Below, one piece after another: positions 11,419 through 23,310 of a stretch of DNA of 64,000 nt (its first letter is position 1; each line of letters starts with the position of its first letter). The notes under the pieces are model-generated. The model searched no databases. It saw only the letters and a list, made by a program, of their open reading frames with translations, and was not told where the DNA came from. This DNA comes from Wurfbainia villosa (taxonomy: Eukaryota > Streptophyta > Magnoliopsida > Zingiberales > Zingiberaceae): contig CM046000.1 in NCBI GenBank assembly GCA_025175895.1, forward strand, positions 91,992,753 through 92,056,752. The letters run 5' to 3'. A program made the position numbers and the translations under genes.

Positions 11419-12174
11419 TCAGTAGTGCCCCCTTTGGTTGCATTTGAAGCACACAATGTGCTCTTTGCTCTTAATTATGGGGACTCCAACATTTTTGACT
11501 TTTGGTGCGGGTTGAACCTTCTCCATAGCCAATTTAGGACATTTACTCTTGTAATACCCTTTCTCCCAACACTCAAAGCATATTATATGATCTTTATTTA
11601 AAATCAAAATACTTGAGTTACCTAGGGAGGTGGTGGAAGCCTCTTGATCACATCTTCCGGAGGTAGATGCTTCGTTTTGACTTTGCTCTGGAATGGAGAC
11701 CCTTTCCTCCCCCTCAATGCTAGAGGTGGAGGTTTCCACCAAGTCAATAACATCTTCAAATGTGGTGGGTGCTTCTTCCTTAGCAATCTCCTCTACTTGT
11801 GCCGGTTGGAAATTTTCTTGGAATTTCATTATCTTATTCCATAATTCCTTTGCATCCCTATAGTCAACCAATCTAGACCAAATAGCGTTAGGGATCAAAT
11901 CACTAAGTAATTTGATTACCTAGAGATTCGTCTTGAAGTCTTTGATTTGGTATTGGGTCCTCTTTGACTTTTCAATTTGCCTATTTCTTTCATCCCTAGG
12001 CAATTCGAAACCATTTTCTAAGATTAGCATAAAATCAAAATCGGTTTCTAGGTATACCTCCATTCTTCTTCTCCACCAAAGGAAATCTCCTTCGAATTTT
12101 GGTGGTTGGAGGTTGTAGGCAGCCATCTTATAGTGCTTGTGTCGGCGGTTAGTCCTCGACAAGCTCCTTGGCAC
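11419..12174 (-). pseudogene. C1 Gag (UBN2-type) with CCHC zinc knuckles
   Basis: Translation starts near the primer site. PPKFEGDFLWWRRRMEVYLE resembles the N-terminus of plant copia UBN2-type Gag. A stop near 11920 and a missing middle segment split it from the second frame (11419-11898). That frame contains SRLVDYRDAKELWNKIMKFQ and two knuckles, CFECWEKGYYKSKC and CFKCNQRGHY. The first knuckle has tyrosine where histidine is normal. C2 Gag, at 457 codons, is much more complete. A functional Gag would package element RNA into virus-like particles; this copy is degenerate. Confidence 0.82.
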
Positions 12175-12184
12175 TCTGATACCA
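12171..12184 (-). other. Primer-binding site of C1
   Basis: On the minus strand TGGTATCAGAGTGC follows the 5' LTR after two bases. It matches the 3' end complement of plant initiator tRNA-Met (TGGTATCAGAGC) over 12 bases. Confidence 0.85.
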
Positions 12185-12186
12185 CT

Positions 12187-13605
12187 TGTAGGGTCGATCG
12201 GTGGCCGACTAGAGGGAGTGAATAGCCCTCAATCGTCGTATGGTGGAATTCGATCGTTCTTCTTGCGTCACTTGTCTACGATTGTCGTTAGCGCAGCGGA
12301 ATAACAATAATAATGAAAATACTAAAAACATATACAAGCATACACAAGATATACGTGGTTCGGAACTGAATGGTTCCTACTCCATGGGCGAGCTCACTGA
12401 GCTCTAGTTATGCGCACGACACTAACTAAACCACTCCTTCTCGACAATACGTCGGAGGTGGAGAAACCTCTCACAAGCAATTACACTAAGTAATATGAAA
12501 TACAAGCAATACAAAGAAAAATACGAAATACATGTAAAGAACACTTTACAATGCTTGCTTTGAATCCTATGCTTGTTTCTTGCTTTAGATGGCTCTTGAA
12601 GGTCTGGAATGCAGCAGCAATTCCCCTCCAATAGCTTCACAAAAGTCTTGGCAAAATCCCCCATCTTGAGATCCATTTATAACTTGCATCAAGCAAATTT
12701 TGCGCGCATCAGTCGACTGACCGTGACCATCAGTCGACTGGTCCTGTAGTCGTTATCTCACAATGGCTAGATCCATGTTGGTCAAGTTCCAACGGATCAC
12801 ACATCAGTCGACTGATGGTACCCATCAGTCGACTGGTAACCCATCAGTCGAGTGCTGGCGAGCTCGACTAGCATCTGTGCTCATGAACAGTGCGATCAGT
12901 CGACTGCTTCCCTTAAGCAGTCGATTTATGTCGACTTGATCCAGCCAAACACCAGTCGAACCCTAGTCGACTCAGAGCAGTCGATTGGCATCTATGCAAG
13001 TCAACTGATGTCGGGTAAAACCTCATACCCAAGTTGTCTGAGCTTCCGACTCTCAGTCTTAGCCACTCGGCCAAGTCCACCTTATCCCTCATGGAGTTCT
13101 CCACCGAAGCTCTCTTCCCTCGGCCTACGTCCCTTGGATATGTCAAGCGGACGGCTTCACAAGCCATCCTTCGCGTCTCATGCCCTCGAAGTATGCTTCC
13201 CTTTGGGCTCACTCCATTCGCTCCCCGTCCGGTGGTCCCTCGGATGCACCAAGCACACGACTTCGCAATGCCATCCTTCACCGACTCAAGGATCCCGAGC
13301 CTAGTGAACTTACCAAGTCCTCATGACTTCCCACATGCACCAAGCGCACGGCTTCACAATGCATTTCTCACCAAGCACCAAGCGCACAGCTTCGCAATGC
13401 TTTGGACTTTTCAATACCAAGCTCCATGCTTGGATTTTCCATGCCAACTCCATGTTGGACTTTCCCACACCAAGCTTCATGCTTGGATTTTCCATGCCAA
13501 CTCCATGTTGGACTTTCCTATGACAATCCCATGTCATAAGTTTTGTCTATCATCAAAATACTGCTCGAGTCAAACTCGAGTCAACCTGGGCCGATTGCAC
13601 CAACA
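12187..13605 (-). repeat. C1 LTR (5' LTR in element orientation)
   Basis: It runs TGTAGGGTCGATCGG to GCACCAACA, 1,419 bp. On the minus strand it starts TGTTGGTGCAATCGGCCCAG, the same start as C3 at 63238. It contains a second cluster of CAGTCGACTG palindromes at about 12708-13000. Small open frames within it are not genes. Confidence 0.88.
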
Positions 13606-13610
13606 CATGT

Positions 13611-14169
13611 GTGGTGGCATTCATATATGCATGTGTTACATATTGCATATATCCTGAGATGTTGCATTTGGATGAGCCATGACTGTTACATATTGTTGTA
13701 CATTGCCATACATGTCATTTGCACATTATACATGTGGTTATATGGTGCTCTGGTGATTGTGAGCTGTATATGTGTATGATACTATTTTGGATGGATCTGG
13801 TTGGTATTTAGTATTTGATTATTGTTGTGATTTTACAGTGGATAGATCAGGTTGGTATATAACATTCGATTAACCTTTATGATACCACATAGGATGGATA
13901 AGGTTGGTTATTATATTTGATCATAGGTTGTTAATATGATTATGAGTTGATCATAGGTGTGATGTTGATCTTGCATGTTATTCGTATATGTTACATTGTT
14001 GAATACTTGTTCAGGTTGCTATGAGTTGTGTCATTGCTAACCTCTAGGTATGTCAGTACACTACATTATGTCCCGTTGACTAGTTTGGTATATGCACTGA
14101 TTACGATTATACTAATGGTTATTTGTTATTACCTTTAAGATTGTATACCTATAGATCTCCATAGGTTCA
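13611..14169 (+). other. Part of X 5' LTR present only in this copy
   Basis: The first 150 bases align with X 3' LTR at 39966-40103. The remainder (about 13760-14169) has no counterpart there. It holds several imperfect repeats of GGATGGAT..GGTTGGTAT spaced about 60-90 bp. No gene is visible. Confidence 0.65.
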
Positions 14170-15652
14170 TGATGCACACGGATGTGACCTCAAATCTCGC
14201 GACGGATACCATCGAGGACTCAAAGCGTGCGCTCGTGCTCAACTCCCGCAAGTGCACGGATGTCGTCAAGTAATAAATATTATCGATCCCATAGGGACTG
14301 GGATTCGAATACCAATATATAAAGTGGTTGTAATTGTTCGGACGTGATCTCTAAGAGATTTTGGTTGGTGAGGATTGTCCGTGGACTCTACTCTGTATGG
14401 TGTCACACCGAGGAGGAAAAGAGTGTGCCAGGGTCTTAAAAGGTGATTCTAGTACTTCGGTTTCACTTGTGTATCACAGAACAATGTTGTCAATTGGCAT
14501 TATCTAAACGTCTACCTACGGTTTTGGGAAAGGGACATCATACACTCTCCCGTAGAGCCGCCGCATTCACCAGGAGATATCTTCGCCCAAAAGGACGGGA
14601 TAGACGGTACGAGGATGCCAAATCAATTCTTATGGTGGATCGTTTTCGATTCCACCGCTCCCTTCTCCCCGTAGTTACAGGAGATCAGGTTTACCCCTAG
14701 GTTCCTTGGATCAAATCTCCTAAATTTTAGATTGTGAGGGCTGTCATCCCTCGTGTCGCCTAAATACAATGGAAAGAAAGCCAAACACATATAGATATAA
14801 TAAAGAGCAACTACCAATTGTCAAATCAAACTCAGGAGCAGAATTTAACATGAACCAACATTGTTTATGTACACAAGCTACTCCCTAATCCTAGAATCGA
14901 AAGTACTACTCCATAAATATGAAGGAAGAATCACAAAACATATCTAAGTTTGAATATTTATGCAATGAAGCGTAGAAACACAGATATACAATACTTTTGT
15001 CATCTCCTCTCCGACGTTGAATTGCAAGGTGTGGAGCTCCAGCGGCATTCCTCCTCCACGTTGAGAGTTACCGAAGCTTTTTAGGGTTTCGGTGTGTCAT
15101 CCTAGCCGTCGTGCCTCCTCTCTAGGGTTTGGGAGCCCAAGGGTAGCTCCCTCGTGATCTCTCGCCTCTTGGATGAGTTTCCTATATATAGAGGCGACTC
15201 CGGCATTCTATAAATGCTTGAAAAACTCTATTTCTTTGAATTTGCGGCATTGCCACACGGTCGTGTGCAAGGCTGGAAAATAGGTGAAATCTTGGCTAGA
15301 AATTGAGCTAGAAAAAAGGCACAACCGTGTGTTTTCATACGGCTTGGCCGTGTGTTTTTCTAGAGCCTCCATTTTGATCCATTTCGCTTCGGAAACATGC
15401 CCAAGTCTTGGGACATGGCCAGTGCATGTTCCTTAAGGTCTATGCTCTATAAATTACTCCATTTTTGCTCCAAAAATGCACCGTTTTCCCATGAAATGCT
15501 ATCCTGCACACAAAAGTACAAAGAGTAGACCTCCGAACAAGAAAATAGGAAATGCATGCAAAATAGAGTGACATATGCATGAAACTAACATAAAATGTAA
15601 TGAGATGTGAGCAAAAACTACTCCTAAAACCCTCTATGTTTTGCTCACATCA
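14170..15652 (-). repeat. Solo Athila LTR
   Basis: A single LTR (TGATGCACACGG to GCTCACATCA, 1,483 bp) is flanked by the 5-bp duplication GTTCA (14165-14169 and 15653-15657), with no internal Athila sequence attached. It is homologous, in reverse orientation, to the Athila-1 5' LTR (42083-43408) and parallel to the Athila-4 LTR (54831-56200). A solo LTR with intact duplication is the product of recombination between the two LTRs of a full element. It lies in X 5' LTR. Confidence 0.9.
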
Positions 15653-15769
15653 GTTCATATGATGTTCATGCACTATTTTACATATTACCGCTGAGTTTTA
15701 TACTCACCACCATAGACCCTAGATTTTCTTGTCGCCCAGCACTACAAAAAAACAGTTTTATTGCGACGA

Positions 15770-16475
15770 AATTTAGCAACGAATTATTTTCGTTGCAATT
15801 TTGCAACGAATCCTGGATTCGTTGCAAATTTTTGCAACGAATCCTGGATTCGTTGCAAATTTTTGCAATGAATCCACGGATTCGTTGCAATTTTTTGCAA
15901 CGAATCCACGGATTCGTTGCAATTTTTTGCAACGAATCCACGGATTCGTTGCAATTTTGCAACGAATCCACGGATTCATTGTAATTTTGCAACGAATCCT
16001 GGATTCGTTGCAAAATAAAAAATTAAAATTATAATTATAATTTTTTAAAACGTCAAGTTTCTTTTTTTTTAATTTGCAACGAATCCGTGGATTCATTGCA
16101 AATTTGCAACGAATCCAGTATTCGTTGCAAATAAAAAAAACGTTTAATTGCAACGAATCTAGGATTCGTTGCAAATTTTTGCAACGAATCCAGGATTCGT
16201 TGCAAATTTGCAACGAATCCCGATTCGTTACAAATTTGCAACGAATCCGATTCGTTGCAAATTTAAAAAAAAAACCAATTAAACGTTTTTTTATTTGCGG
16301 CGAATCTTTGGATTCGTTCTGCAAATTTACAATCTGGATTCGTTGCAAATTTTTGCAACGAATCCTGGATTCGTTGCAAATTTTTGCAACGAATCCGTGG
16401 ATTAGTTGCAAATTTTTGCAACGAATCCGTGGATTCGTTGCAAATTTGCAACGAATCCAGTATTCGTTGCAAAAG
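15770..16475. repeat. Left subterminal inverted-repeat array of the CACTA
   Basis: Roughly two dozen copies of GCAACGAATCC alternate with the inverse GGATTCGTTGC, often joined as near-perfect palindromes around CTG or ACGG. Spacers are 0-10 bases of T or A, with two AT-rich gaps at about 16015-16075 and 16262-16300. Such arrays bind the TnpA protein in known CACTA elements. Open frames read through the array are artefacts of its period. Confidence 0.88.
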
Positions 16476-16487
16476 TGAATTATTTTA

Positions 16488-16950
16488 TCGTGCCCTAACT
16501 TTCCTCCTCGCGCGAGCTAGCTTCTTCTCCTCTCTCGCCGTCTTCCCTTCCGCGTAGCCGTCTTCCGCCCGCCGCGTCTTCCGTCGCCGGCGCTGCGATG
16601 CGCTCGGCCACGTCCGGCTTCTGCCGCGTCGATCGCCGGCCCGCGCCGCGAGGCCGCTGGCCAGCGTGCTTCGTCGGCCAAACGGCCGCAAGCCACGCCG
16701 CGCCGCCGGCCGCCGCGCCCAGCCGGCGCCCCTCGTCCCCCGCCCGACCAGCGGCCGCCCGCCTGCGGCCATCGCCGCCGGCGCCCCCTGCGACCAGCTG
16801 CGTACGGCCGTGAGTCGACGGCTGTAGCGCCGCCTTCCTCGGCACCTGGTCCGCGTGCCCCACCGCCGCCGCCAGCGGCCGCGCCCCCGACCGCCGCTAT
16901 CCGCGCCGGCCGCTACCCCCACCTCGTCCGTCGCGTGCCCCCACCGATTA
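16488..16950. other. GC-rich, CpG-dense block inside the CACTA
   Basis: About 460 bp consists largely of G and C with very many CpG, in sharp contrast to the AT-rich DNA on both sides. Long open frames exist on both strands (for example 16485-16961 minus, arginine/glycine/alanine-rich) but look like by-products of base composition, without a domain I recognise. It lies about 0.9 kb upstream of the transposase start. It may be the element's promoter and leader, or a captured first exon or CpG island of a host gene. Confidence 0.6.
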
Positions 16951-17874
16951 ATCAATCGCATAAATTTAATTTTTTTCCTATATTTAACTCGATAATTAAC
17001 TACAAAGGCTTTATGTTGTTATGCTATTTATTCTGTAACTATATATAGTTAACTGTAAAACTACAGAAGCTTATAAGCTGCTAATTTGCCATTTGGGTTC
17101 ACATACCAAATAATGCTAAGTACTAAGTTGGAATATTTTATGATTTTGTTTAGTCACATATAGGAAGTTATGGGATAAAACAAGCAGTTTATAAGGCTTA
17201 GATGAACAAATCATGCACATCTACCTGAGAAATTACAAGCATCTTAAAGTCAGTGGTGGTGGGGGAGCTAGTGTTTAAGGCTTATTAGATTAGTATTAAC
17301 TTGTGGTGATACATTTTGATCTATCTCATTTGCGACGATTGTTATACATCTACAATAATAATTTCACTTAAATGACATAATTGCAATGAGTATCTTTCAT
17401 GTTCAATAAATTTGATTAGTTTGTTGTCACTGCTTGCTTAGATGAGAGAATTGGCCGATTAACAAAACTTCTAGACCTATGTTAATAATAACTCTCTCAT
17501 CTAAGCTTATAAAGCTTCTCTATATTATTAGCCGACAATTCACAATTTGACACTAAATTCGGGTTTTCACAATCACCCCCATTTTAAGTCCTGATGTCCT
17601 CGTTAAGACCGAAACCCCAACACATTACCTTTCAATGTGTTCAATTGTGATATTAATTGTCACAATCAACTTAAGTTGTTTAACATTTCAGGTTTAAACA
17701 TCCCAAAATGTTTAAACATAAATTAACAGTAAGCTTTCTATACAACTGTTGTCCTTTTTCGGTTATGTTTAAAGATTGTTAAACATAGTGAATTCATATG
17801 TGAACTAACTGTATATTCGTATTATTGTAATTTCTAGGAGTTGATATTAATATAATTGATTGAAAACAGACAAA
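16951..17874 (+). other. AT-rich leader or intron upstream of the CACTA transposase
   Basis: There is no coding signal. A pyrimidine-poor acceptor-like TTTCTAG at 17831-17837 lies just upstream of the first in-frame ATG (17875), so part of this stretch may be a 5' intron. Confidence 0.4.
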
Positions 17875-20800
17875 ATGCAGCGTGAAAGGAGTTGGATGTA
17901 TAATAGGAATTTACCTGAACGTCGGGGTTTAACTGATGAATTTATGAGTGGGTTGCAAGAGTTTTTAAATTTCGCAACTAGTAATGTTGAGTTTATGGAT
18001 GGTAATCAAATAAGGTGTCCGTGCAGAAAGTATCACAATGGTAGATTTTTACCGTCTAGCAAAGTTTTAGAGCATCTTTGTAGATTTGGATTCGTTTCAA
18101 ATTACTATAACTGGACATGTCATGGTGAACCATTTATATCTGATGAAGTTTATGATAGACACAACACACAAGTCTCTAGGGATCAAAGTGATTATAATCA
18201 ATTAAATCCATATCAGAGGATGATATATGATGTAGCGGGGCCGAATTTGATTCCCCAATCACAAGGTGCAACTTCAAGTTGTCCTCCAACAGTTGAGCAA
18301 ATGTTTACTAATGCATCACCCTTGGAAGAGGTGCACGTAACAGATATCGGTCAGAATATGAATAATGAAGCATATCTCAAATTTCAGGAGGTGTTGAGTG
18401 CTGCAGATGCACCTTTATGGGCTGGTTGTGAGACTCACACTAAACTATCGTTCACCGCAAGAATGTTGAATGTCAAGGCAGAGCACAATGTGTCTGAAGA
18501 GTGTTTTAATAATTTTTTTCAAGCTTTTGAAGAGGCATTGCGTATTGATAATATCTTGCTTGATGATTTGTACAGTATGAAAAAACTGATGAAAGAATTA
18601 GGTCTCCCAGTGGAAAGAATTGATGTGTGCAGAGATGGTTGTATGTTATATTGGGGAGATGATGCAGATGTGGATGTTTGTAAATTCTGTAATCAAGATA
18701 GGTACAAGAGCACTAGTAGGAGGCAGCAACGATGTAAATCATATAGTCAGTTGTTTTATTTGCCTTTAACTCCTAGGTTACAAAGGCTTTATGCATCAAA
18801 GACAACTGCTGAACACATGACTTGGCATGCAAATCATCGAACAGAAGAGGTACTAATGTGTCATCCATCAGATGCAGAGGCGTGGAAAAATTTTGATAGA
18901 ACATATCCTGATTTTGCGAAGGAGACTCGAAATATTAGGTTAGGTCTCTGTGCTGACGGATTTGCTCCATTTGGTAAATCAGGAAGACACTATTCTTGTT
19001 GGCCAGTTATATTAACTCCGTATAATCTTCCGCCTGGGATGTGCATGAAAACACCGTATATGTTTTTAACATTGGTTGTACCTGGCCCAAAAAATCCGAA
19101 GAAGTTAATAGATGTTTATATGCAACCATTGATTGCGAGCTAAAACAACTATGGGATGAAGGTTTTCCTACATCGGCGTTCATACTAATCAGATGTTTGT
19201 AATGAAGGCTGCTCTTCTTTGGACCATAAATGACTTTCCGGCTTATGGTATGCTATCAGGTTGGAGTACTGCAGGGATCTTAGGATGCCCAATATGTATG
19301 GAGAGATCAAAGTCGATTAGATTGAAGCATGGTAAGAAGCTGAGTTATTTTGATTGTCACAGACAATTTTTACCACTAAATCATAATTTGGAAGGAATAA
19401 AGATGAATTCACTAGGAATCAATTGAAAGAACACCTCGCCATTGAGATTGACTGGTCAAGATATTTGGTACAGAGTTCTTCACTTTCCATCTGTTATTGA
19501 AGAGCCACATGATACAACTTATGAATATGGAAGCAACCATAAATGGACCAAACGAAGTATATTTTGGGAGTTACCGTATTGGTTTAGTAATTTGATTCAT
19601 CATAATCTCGATGTTATGCATATTGAGAAGAATGTTTTTGATAATCTGATAAATACAGTGATGGATATCACCGGAAAAACAAAAGATAATCTGAATGCAA
19701 GAAAAGATATGCGACTCATTTGCAAACGACCCAGCCTTGATGTTGATGAAAATAGCAGAGGACCAAAACCAAAGGCAGTTTATACATTGAATAAGGAACA
19801 GAGACGTGTTGTTTGTGAATGGTTGAAGTCATTGAGATTTCCTGATGGGTATGTTTCTAATCTTGGGAGATGTGTCGATATGAAGGAATGCAAATTGATG
19901 TGTTTGAAAAGCCATGATTGTCATATATTCATGGAAAGACTTATTCTATTGCCTTTAAAGAACTCTTAGAATTTTGTCGAGGTGTCATGACAGAGTTAAG
20001 TATTTTTCTTCATGATATATGCTCAACAGTTTTGGGATATTCACACATGGAGAAGTTAGAGAGAGACATTCCAATTATTTTGTGCAATTTAGAAAGGATT
20101 TTTCCGCCTGCATTTTTTGATTCAATGGAACATCTTTTGGTTCACTTGCCATATGAGGCCAAAGTTGGAGGACCAGTTCATTATCGATGGATGTATCCTT
20201 TTGAAAGGTATAATTCGCATATTCTATATTTCGTTAAAATTGCATAAAAATGTTTAATTTTTTTATATATTCATTTCTAATACAATTTGTTATATTACAA
20301 TCAGATTCTTATATCATTTGAAGAAAAAAGTGAAAAATAAGGCACATGTTGAAGCCTCTATTGTGAATGCATATATTGTGGAGGAAGTAACAACTTTTGC
20401 ATCATATTATTTTGAGCCTCACGTTCAGACCAAAAGACGGAAATCCGGAAGGAATGATGAAGGTCCTGTCGATCCCAATTTAAATTCTTTCTCAATTTTT
20501 AATTATCTTGGTCGACCAAGTGGACCGTAAGCAACGATACTTAATCGATCAAGAATGGAACGGCAGTTTACTTAATTGTCCAGTATCGCCATATTTTGAG
20601 TTAGTATATATTTCCAATTTCTTCGTCAAGTGTTAATTTGTTTATGTTATAATACAATTTTTTATTATAGGATTTTCCAAAACTTATACTCTGAAATCCC
20701 GACACGTGACTTTGATCACTTCTGCGATCAGGAATTTGCACCTTGGTTCAAATCATATGTAAGCAGTTTTAATTACCTCATTTTTGTTTAGACATATCTT

Positions 20801-21565
20801 AACTTTTAAATAAATATCATTTTCATTTGAGTATAGGTTTATGATAATCAAACTCACGTTCAGCAAGAATTGCTAATCCATCTATCATGGGGTCCAAAAT
20901 CAATGGTACGCACTTGGCCAGCATATTTCATAAACGGATATAATTTCCACACTCAAGAATATGGAAATGGAAAGAGTACAATGAATAGTGGAGTATGTGT
21001 TCAGTCTTCCAATGATAGAGGTGCAAGCAATGAATTTTATGGTTTGCTGGATGAAATTATAGAGATTGATTATCCTGGTCCAGAAATGCGAGTTATCTTA
21101 TTTATGTGTCGCTGGTTTGACCCCGTCAGGGGGATGAAGGTGCATCCACAGTATAATTTGGTTGAAGTAAATCATAAAAGATTTTATAAGAGATACGAAC
21201 CATTTATTTTGGCACAACAAGCGATTCAAGTTTTCTATGCTCCATATCCTAGTTTGAGGCGTGACAAAAATGAATGGTGGGCTGTTTGTAAAACAAAAGC
21301 ATGGAAAAAAATTGACGAGTGCTGGCAAGACATTGCATATCAACAAGACAAAGTTACAAATATGTTTAATACCGAGGAATATATAATTCCAACGTTACGA
21401 GATCCCAGCGGAGTAGTGATAAATGTGGATGCAACTGAAATTGATGATAATGATGAAGAGGAGGAGGGGGACGAGGAGGAGGGGGACGAGGAGGAAGAGG
21501 AGGAGACCGAGTTTGAGGATACTGATGAGGATGAGGAAGATGATAATGAGGACTTTGAAATTTGA
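17875..21565 (+). pseudogene. CACTA transposase TnpD/TNP2-like, frameshifted
   Basis: Domains in order: Transpos_assoc-type N-terminus (FMDGNQIRCPCRKYHNGRF, 17980-18150); TNP2-like Transposase_21 (18640-19970) with CRDGCMLYWGDD, LGLCADGFAPFG, LLWTINDFPAYGML and HHNLDVMHIEKNVFDNL; DUF4218-like (19980-20400) with GGPVHYRWMYPFER; DUF4216-like (20985-21310) with WFDPVRGMKVHPQYNLVEV; and a Glu/Asp-rich tail (21440-21560). Introns fit 20208-20304 (ag|GTATAA...cag), about 20602-20670 and about 20760-20836. Frameshifts near 19138, 19180, 19400, 19940 and 20525 break the frame. The start at 17875 is the first ATG before the conserved region. The family cuts and pastes CACTA ends in the nucleus. Confidence 0.9.
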
Positions 21566-21839
21566 CGTCTAGGGTAAGTTTTTATATATATAATTTTAGT
21601 TTTAAACTATAATTTTACAAATTTTCTTAGCTCAATTATTTGTGTATATAATGTCTCATTGTAAAATTTATATCTTTTGTCTCTGTATGTTTTGTATAAT
21701 TTGTTCTTATAGGTTATCAGTGGTGAAATCATCGTAGCATAGCGCAGTCGCAGTCTCTCATATCTTCATTATGCATATTGTAAGTTTTTCATGTTCTTCA
21801 TTAAGCATGCTAAGTTTTATTTTCTTTATTCTAATTTTG

Positions 21840-23310
21840 TTTTTGGTTGATAGTTTCGACGTGGTGGACAGAGACGACAGAGTACTAGTAGTGGGCAGAC
21901 TGATCCACCGCCTGCCAGCACTATACCTACTTGCCCTCCTGATCTTCCTGGACCTTCACATGATCACCACTTGATACCATCTCATTCAGCCAAGACTGAC
22001 GTCCCATTCTGATTCACCTATACCCGCCAGACACTCCTCTACTGAGAACATCGAAAGTCGACCATATATATTTCCTATGGGAGATTCGTAAGTAATATAA
22101 GTATTATAATTTTTAAACTATCTTAATTATTTATTAAATTTTTTTTCACTTGATCGTAGGTTTGAAAATTCTGTACCTGTTATTCGCGAGATCAATAAAA
22201 TCGTGAATAACTATTGGAGAGGAGATTCTTTGTCATACTCGAGCACGCCAGGACCTACAAAAGAATTATGGTGGTGCGAGTTTCAGGTATAATTGATTCA
22301 TTTTATATATTAAATAAGTGATTATATAATCAATTATTTTATTTCCATCTCAGCGGAGATTTATTTGGGACCCTAGTCAAGACTTGGAAGTCAAAAGAAT
22401 TTAAAAAAAAAAATATGGCGATCATATCCGGCATGTATTGAGTCATGCCAAATCTACTGGAAAAAAACTCGCCTGTGTCATGTCAGAAAATTGGAGTAAA
22501 ATCTCCAATTATTGGCAATCAGATGAGAGCAAAAAAAGAAGTCAACAGAATAAATTAAATCAAGCCTGTAATTCTGGAGACTTATCTGCAACATATGCGG
22601 GCGGATCTATAAATATCGAGGAGCATTCACGTAGATTGGTAATTTTTAAATTCTACAATTAGTTTTTAAATTTATTTCAGATTATTATTTTATTTCTAAC
22701 ATTCTTATATTTAGTTTAAGGAATTGGGAAAGGAGCCGGAATTTATAGATACTTTCGTTCGCACTTTCCAAAAAAAAGATAAGACTTGGAGTGGAGATAG
22801 AGCTCGAGCTATTAAGGTTTGAAATAATCTTTAAACTTACTTTATAACATTAATTCTGTTAGTTATGTAAATGCTCTGATTAACTTTTTAATTTTGTGTA
22901 GGAGAGATATGATCAGTTATCCTCATCTCAGAGAATTTCAGGAGATGACGGTGATACTGAGGATCTGAGCCATCTGTTAGTAATGATATGGATTTATGGC
23001 TTGAGGCGACTGGAGGATCCAAAGGGGGAAGGATACTAGGTATGGGTTCTCTGAGCAGAATGCATAATGCTCCTCGTAGATCTATTTCTTCTACTCCACC
23101 GGTGATGGCGGTGCACGGATACACAACTTGACCGAGGAGGTTAGCAATTTGAAGGGCATAATACATGAAAGAGATCGGCAAATTTTAGCAATACAACATC
23201 AAAACTCACAAAGGATCGAAATGATAGAGATCGATGACAACAAGCCTTTCTTATGCCCGGATTTGAATTTACTGTCCAAGTCATATTCCTCCGAGTCAAG
23301 ACGATGATGG
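21840..23310 (+). pseudogene. Transposase_24 (TnpA/Ptta-type) gene of the CACTA
   Basis: Exon-like blocks on the plus strand read IREINKIVNNYWRGDSLSYS (22183-22287), RRFIWDPSQDLEVKR (22354-22401), YGDHIRHVLSHAKSTGKKLA (22415-22640), FKELGKEPEFIDTFVRTFQK (22714-22817) and ERYDQLSSSQRISGDDGDTE (22902-22970). GT...AG introns separate them (donors near 22287 and 22817, acceptors near 22353, 22713 and 22901). This is the plant Ptta/En/Spm transposase_24 pattern, the second gene of CACTA elements. Its product binds subterminal repeats. A TAA in an A-run at about 22402 suggests a frameshift. Limits at both ends are uncertain. Confidence 0.75.

Larger units (their letters stand above)
7566..13605 (-). 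mobile_element. C1, gag-only LTR retrotransposon (TR-GAG-like)
   Basis: Two LTRs (7566-8955 and 12187-13605) in direct orientation bound about 3.2 kb of interior. The element is flanked by the 5-bp duplication CATGT (7561-7565 and 13606-13610). The sister LTR of X contains the uninterrupted site (agcCATGTgtggtg) at 39961-39965, which confirms the ends. Primer site and polypurine tract both place transcription on the minus strand. The interior encodes a Gag with CCHC knuckles and a downstream basic stretch, but no protease, integrase or reverse transcriptase that I can find. It must be non-autonomous. C2 (48820) and C3 (63238) are relatives. Confidence 0.88.

Noticed and set aside
12171..12184. 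tRNA gene at sequences matching tRNA-Met or tRNA-Asp
   Set aside because: Only the 12-18 bases complementary to the tRNA 3' end are present, next to LTRs. These are primer-binding sites, not tRNA genes.
15770..16475. CRISPR-like regularly spaced repeats
   Set aside because: Units alternate in orientation, spacers are homopolymeric and very short, there are no cas genes, and the DNA is eukaryotic.
15678..16478. Several overlapping open frames on both strands reading RIRCK/FVANLQRI-type repeats
   Set aside because: They are translations of the CACTA subterminal repeat array; the repeated peptide follows the DNA period and no protein family matches.
16485..16961. 158-codon arginine/glycine-rich open frame in the GC block
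   Set aside because: Open frames are present on both strands and in several phases, as expected from high GC. No domain, no codon bias I can judge, no splice context.
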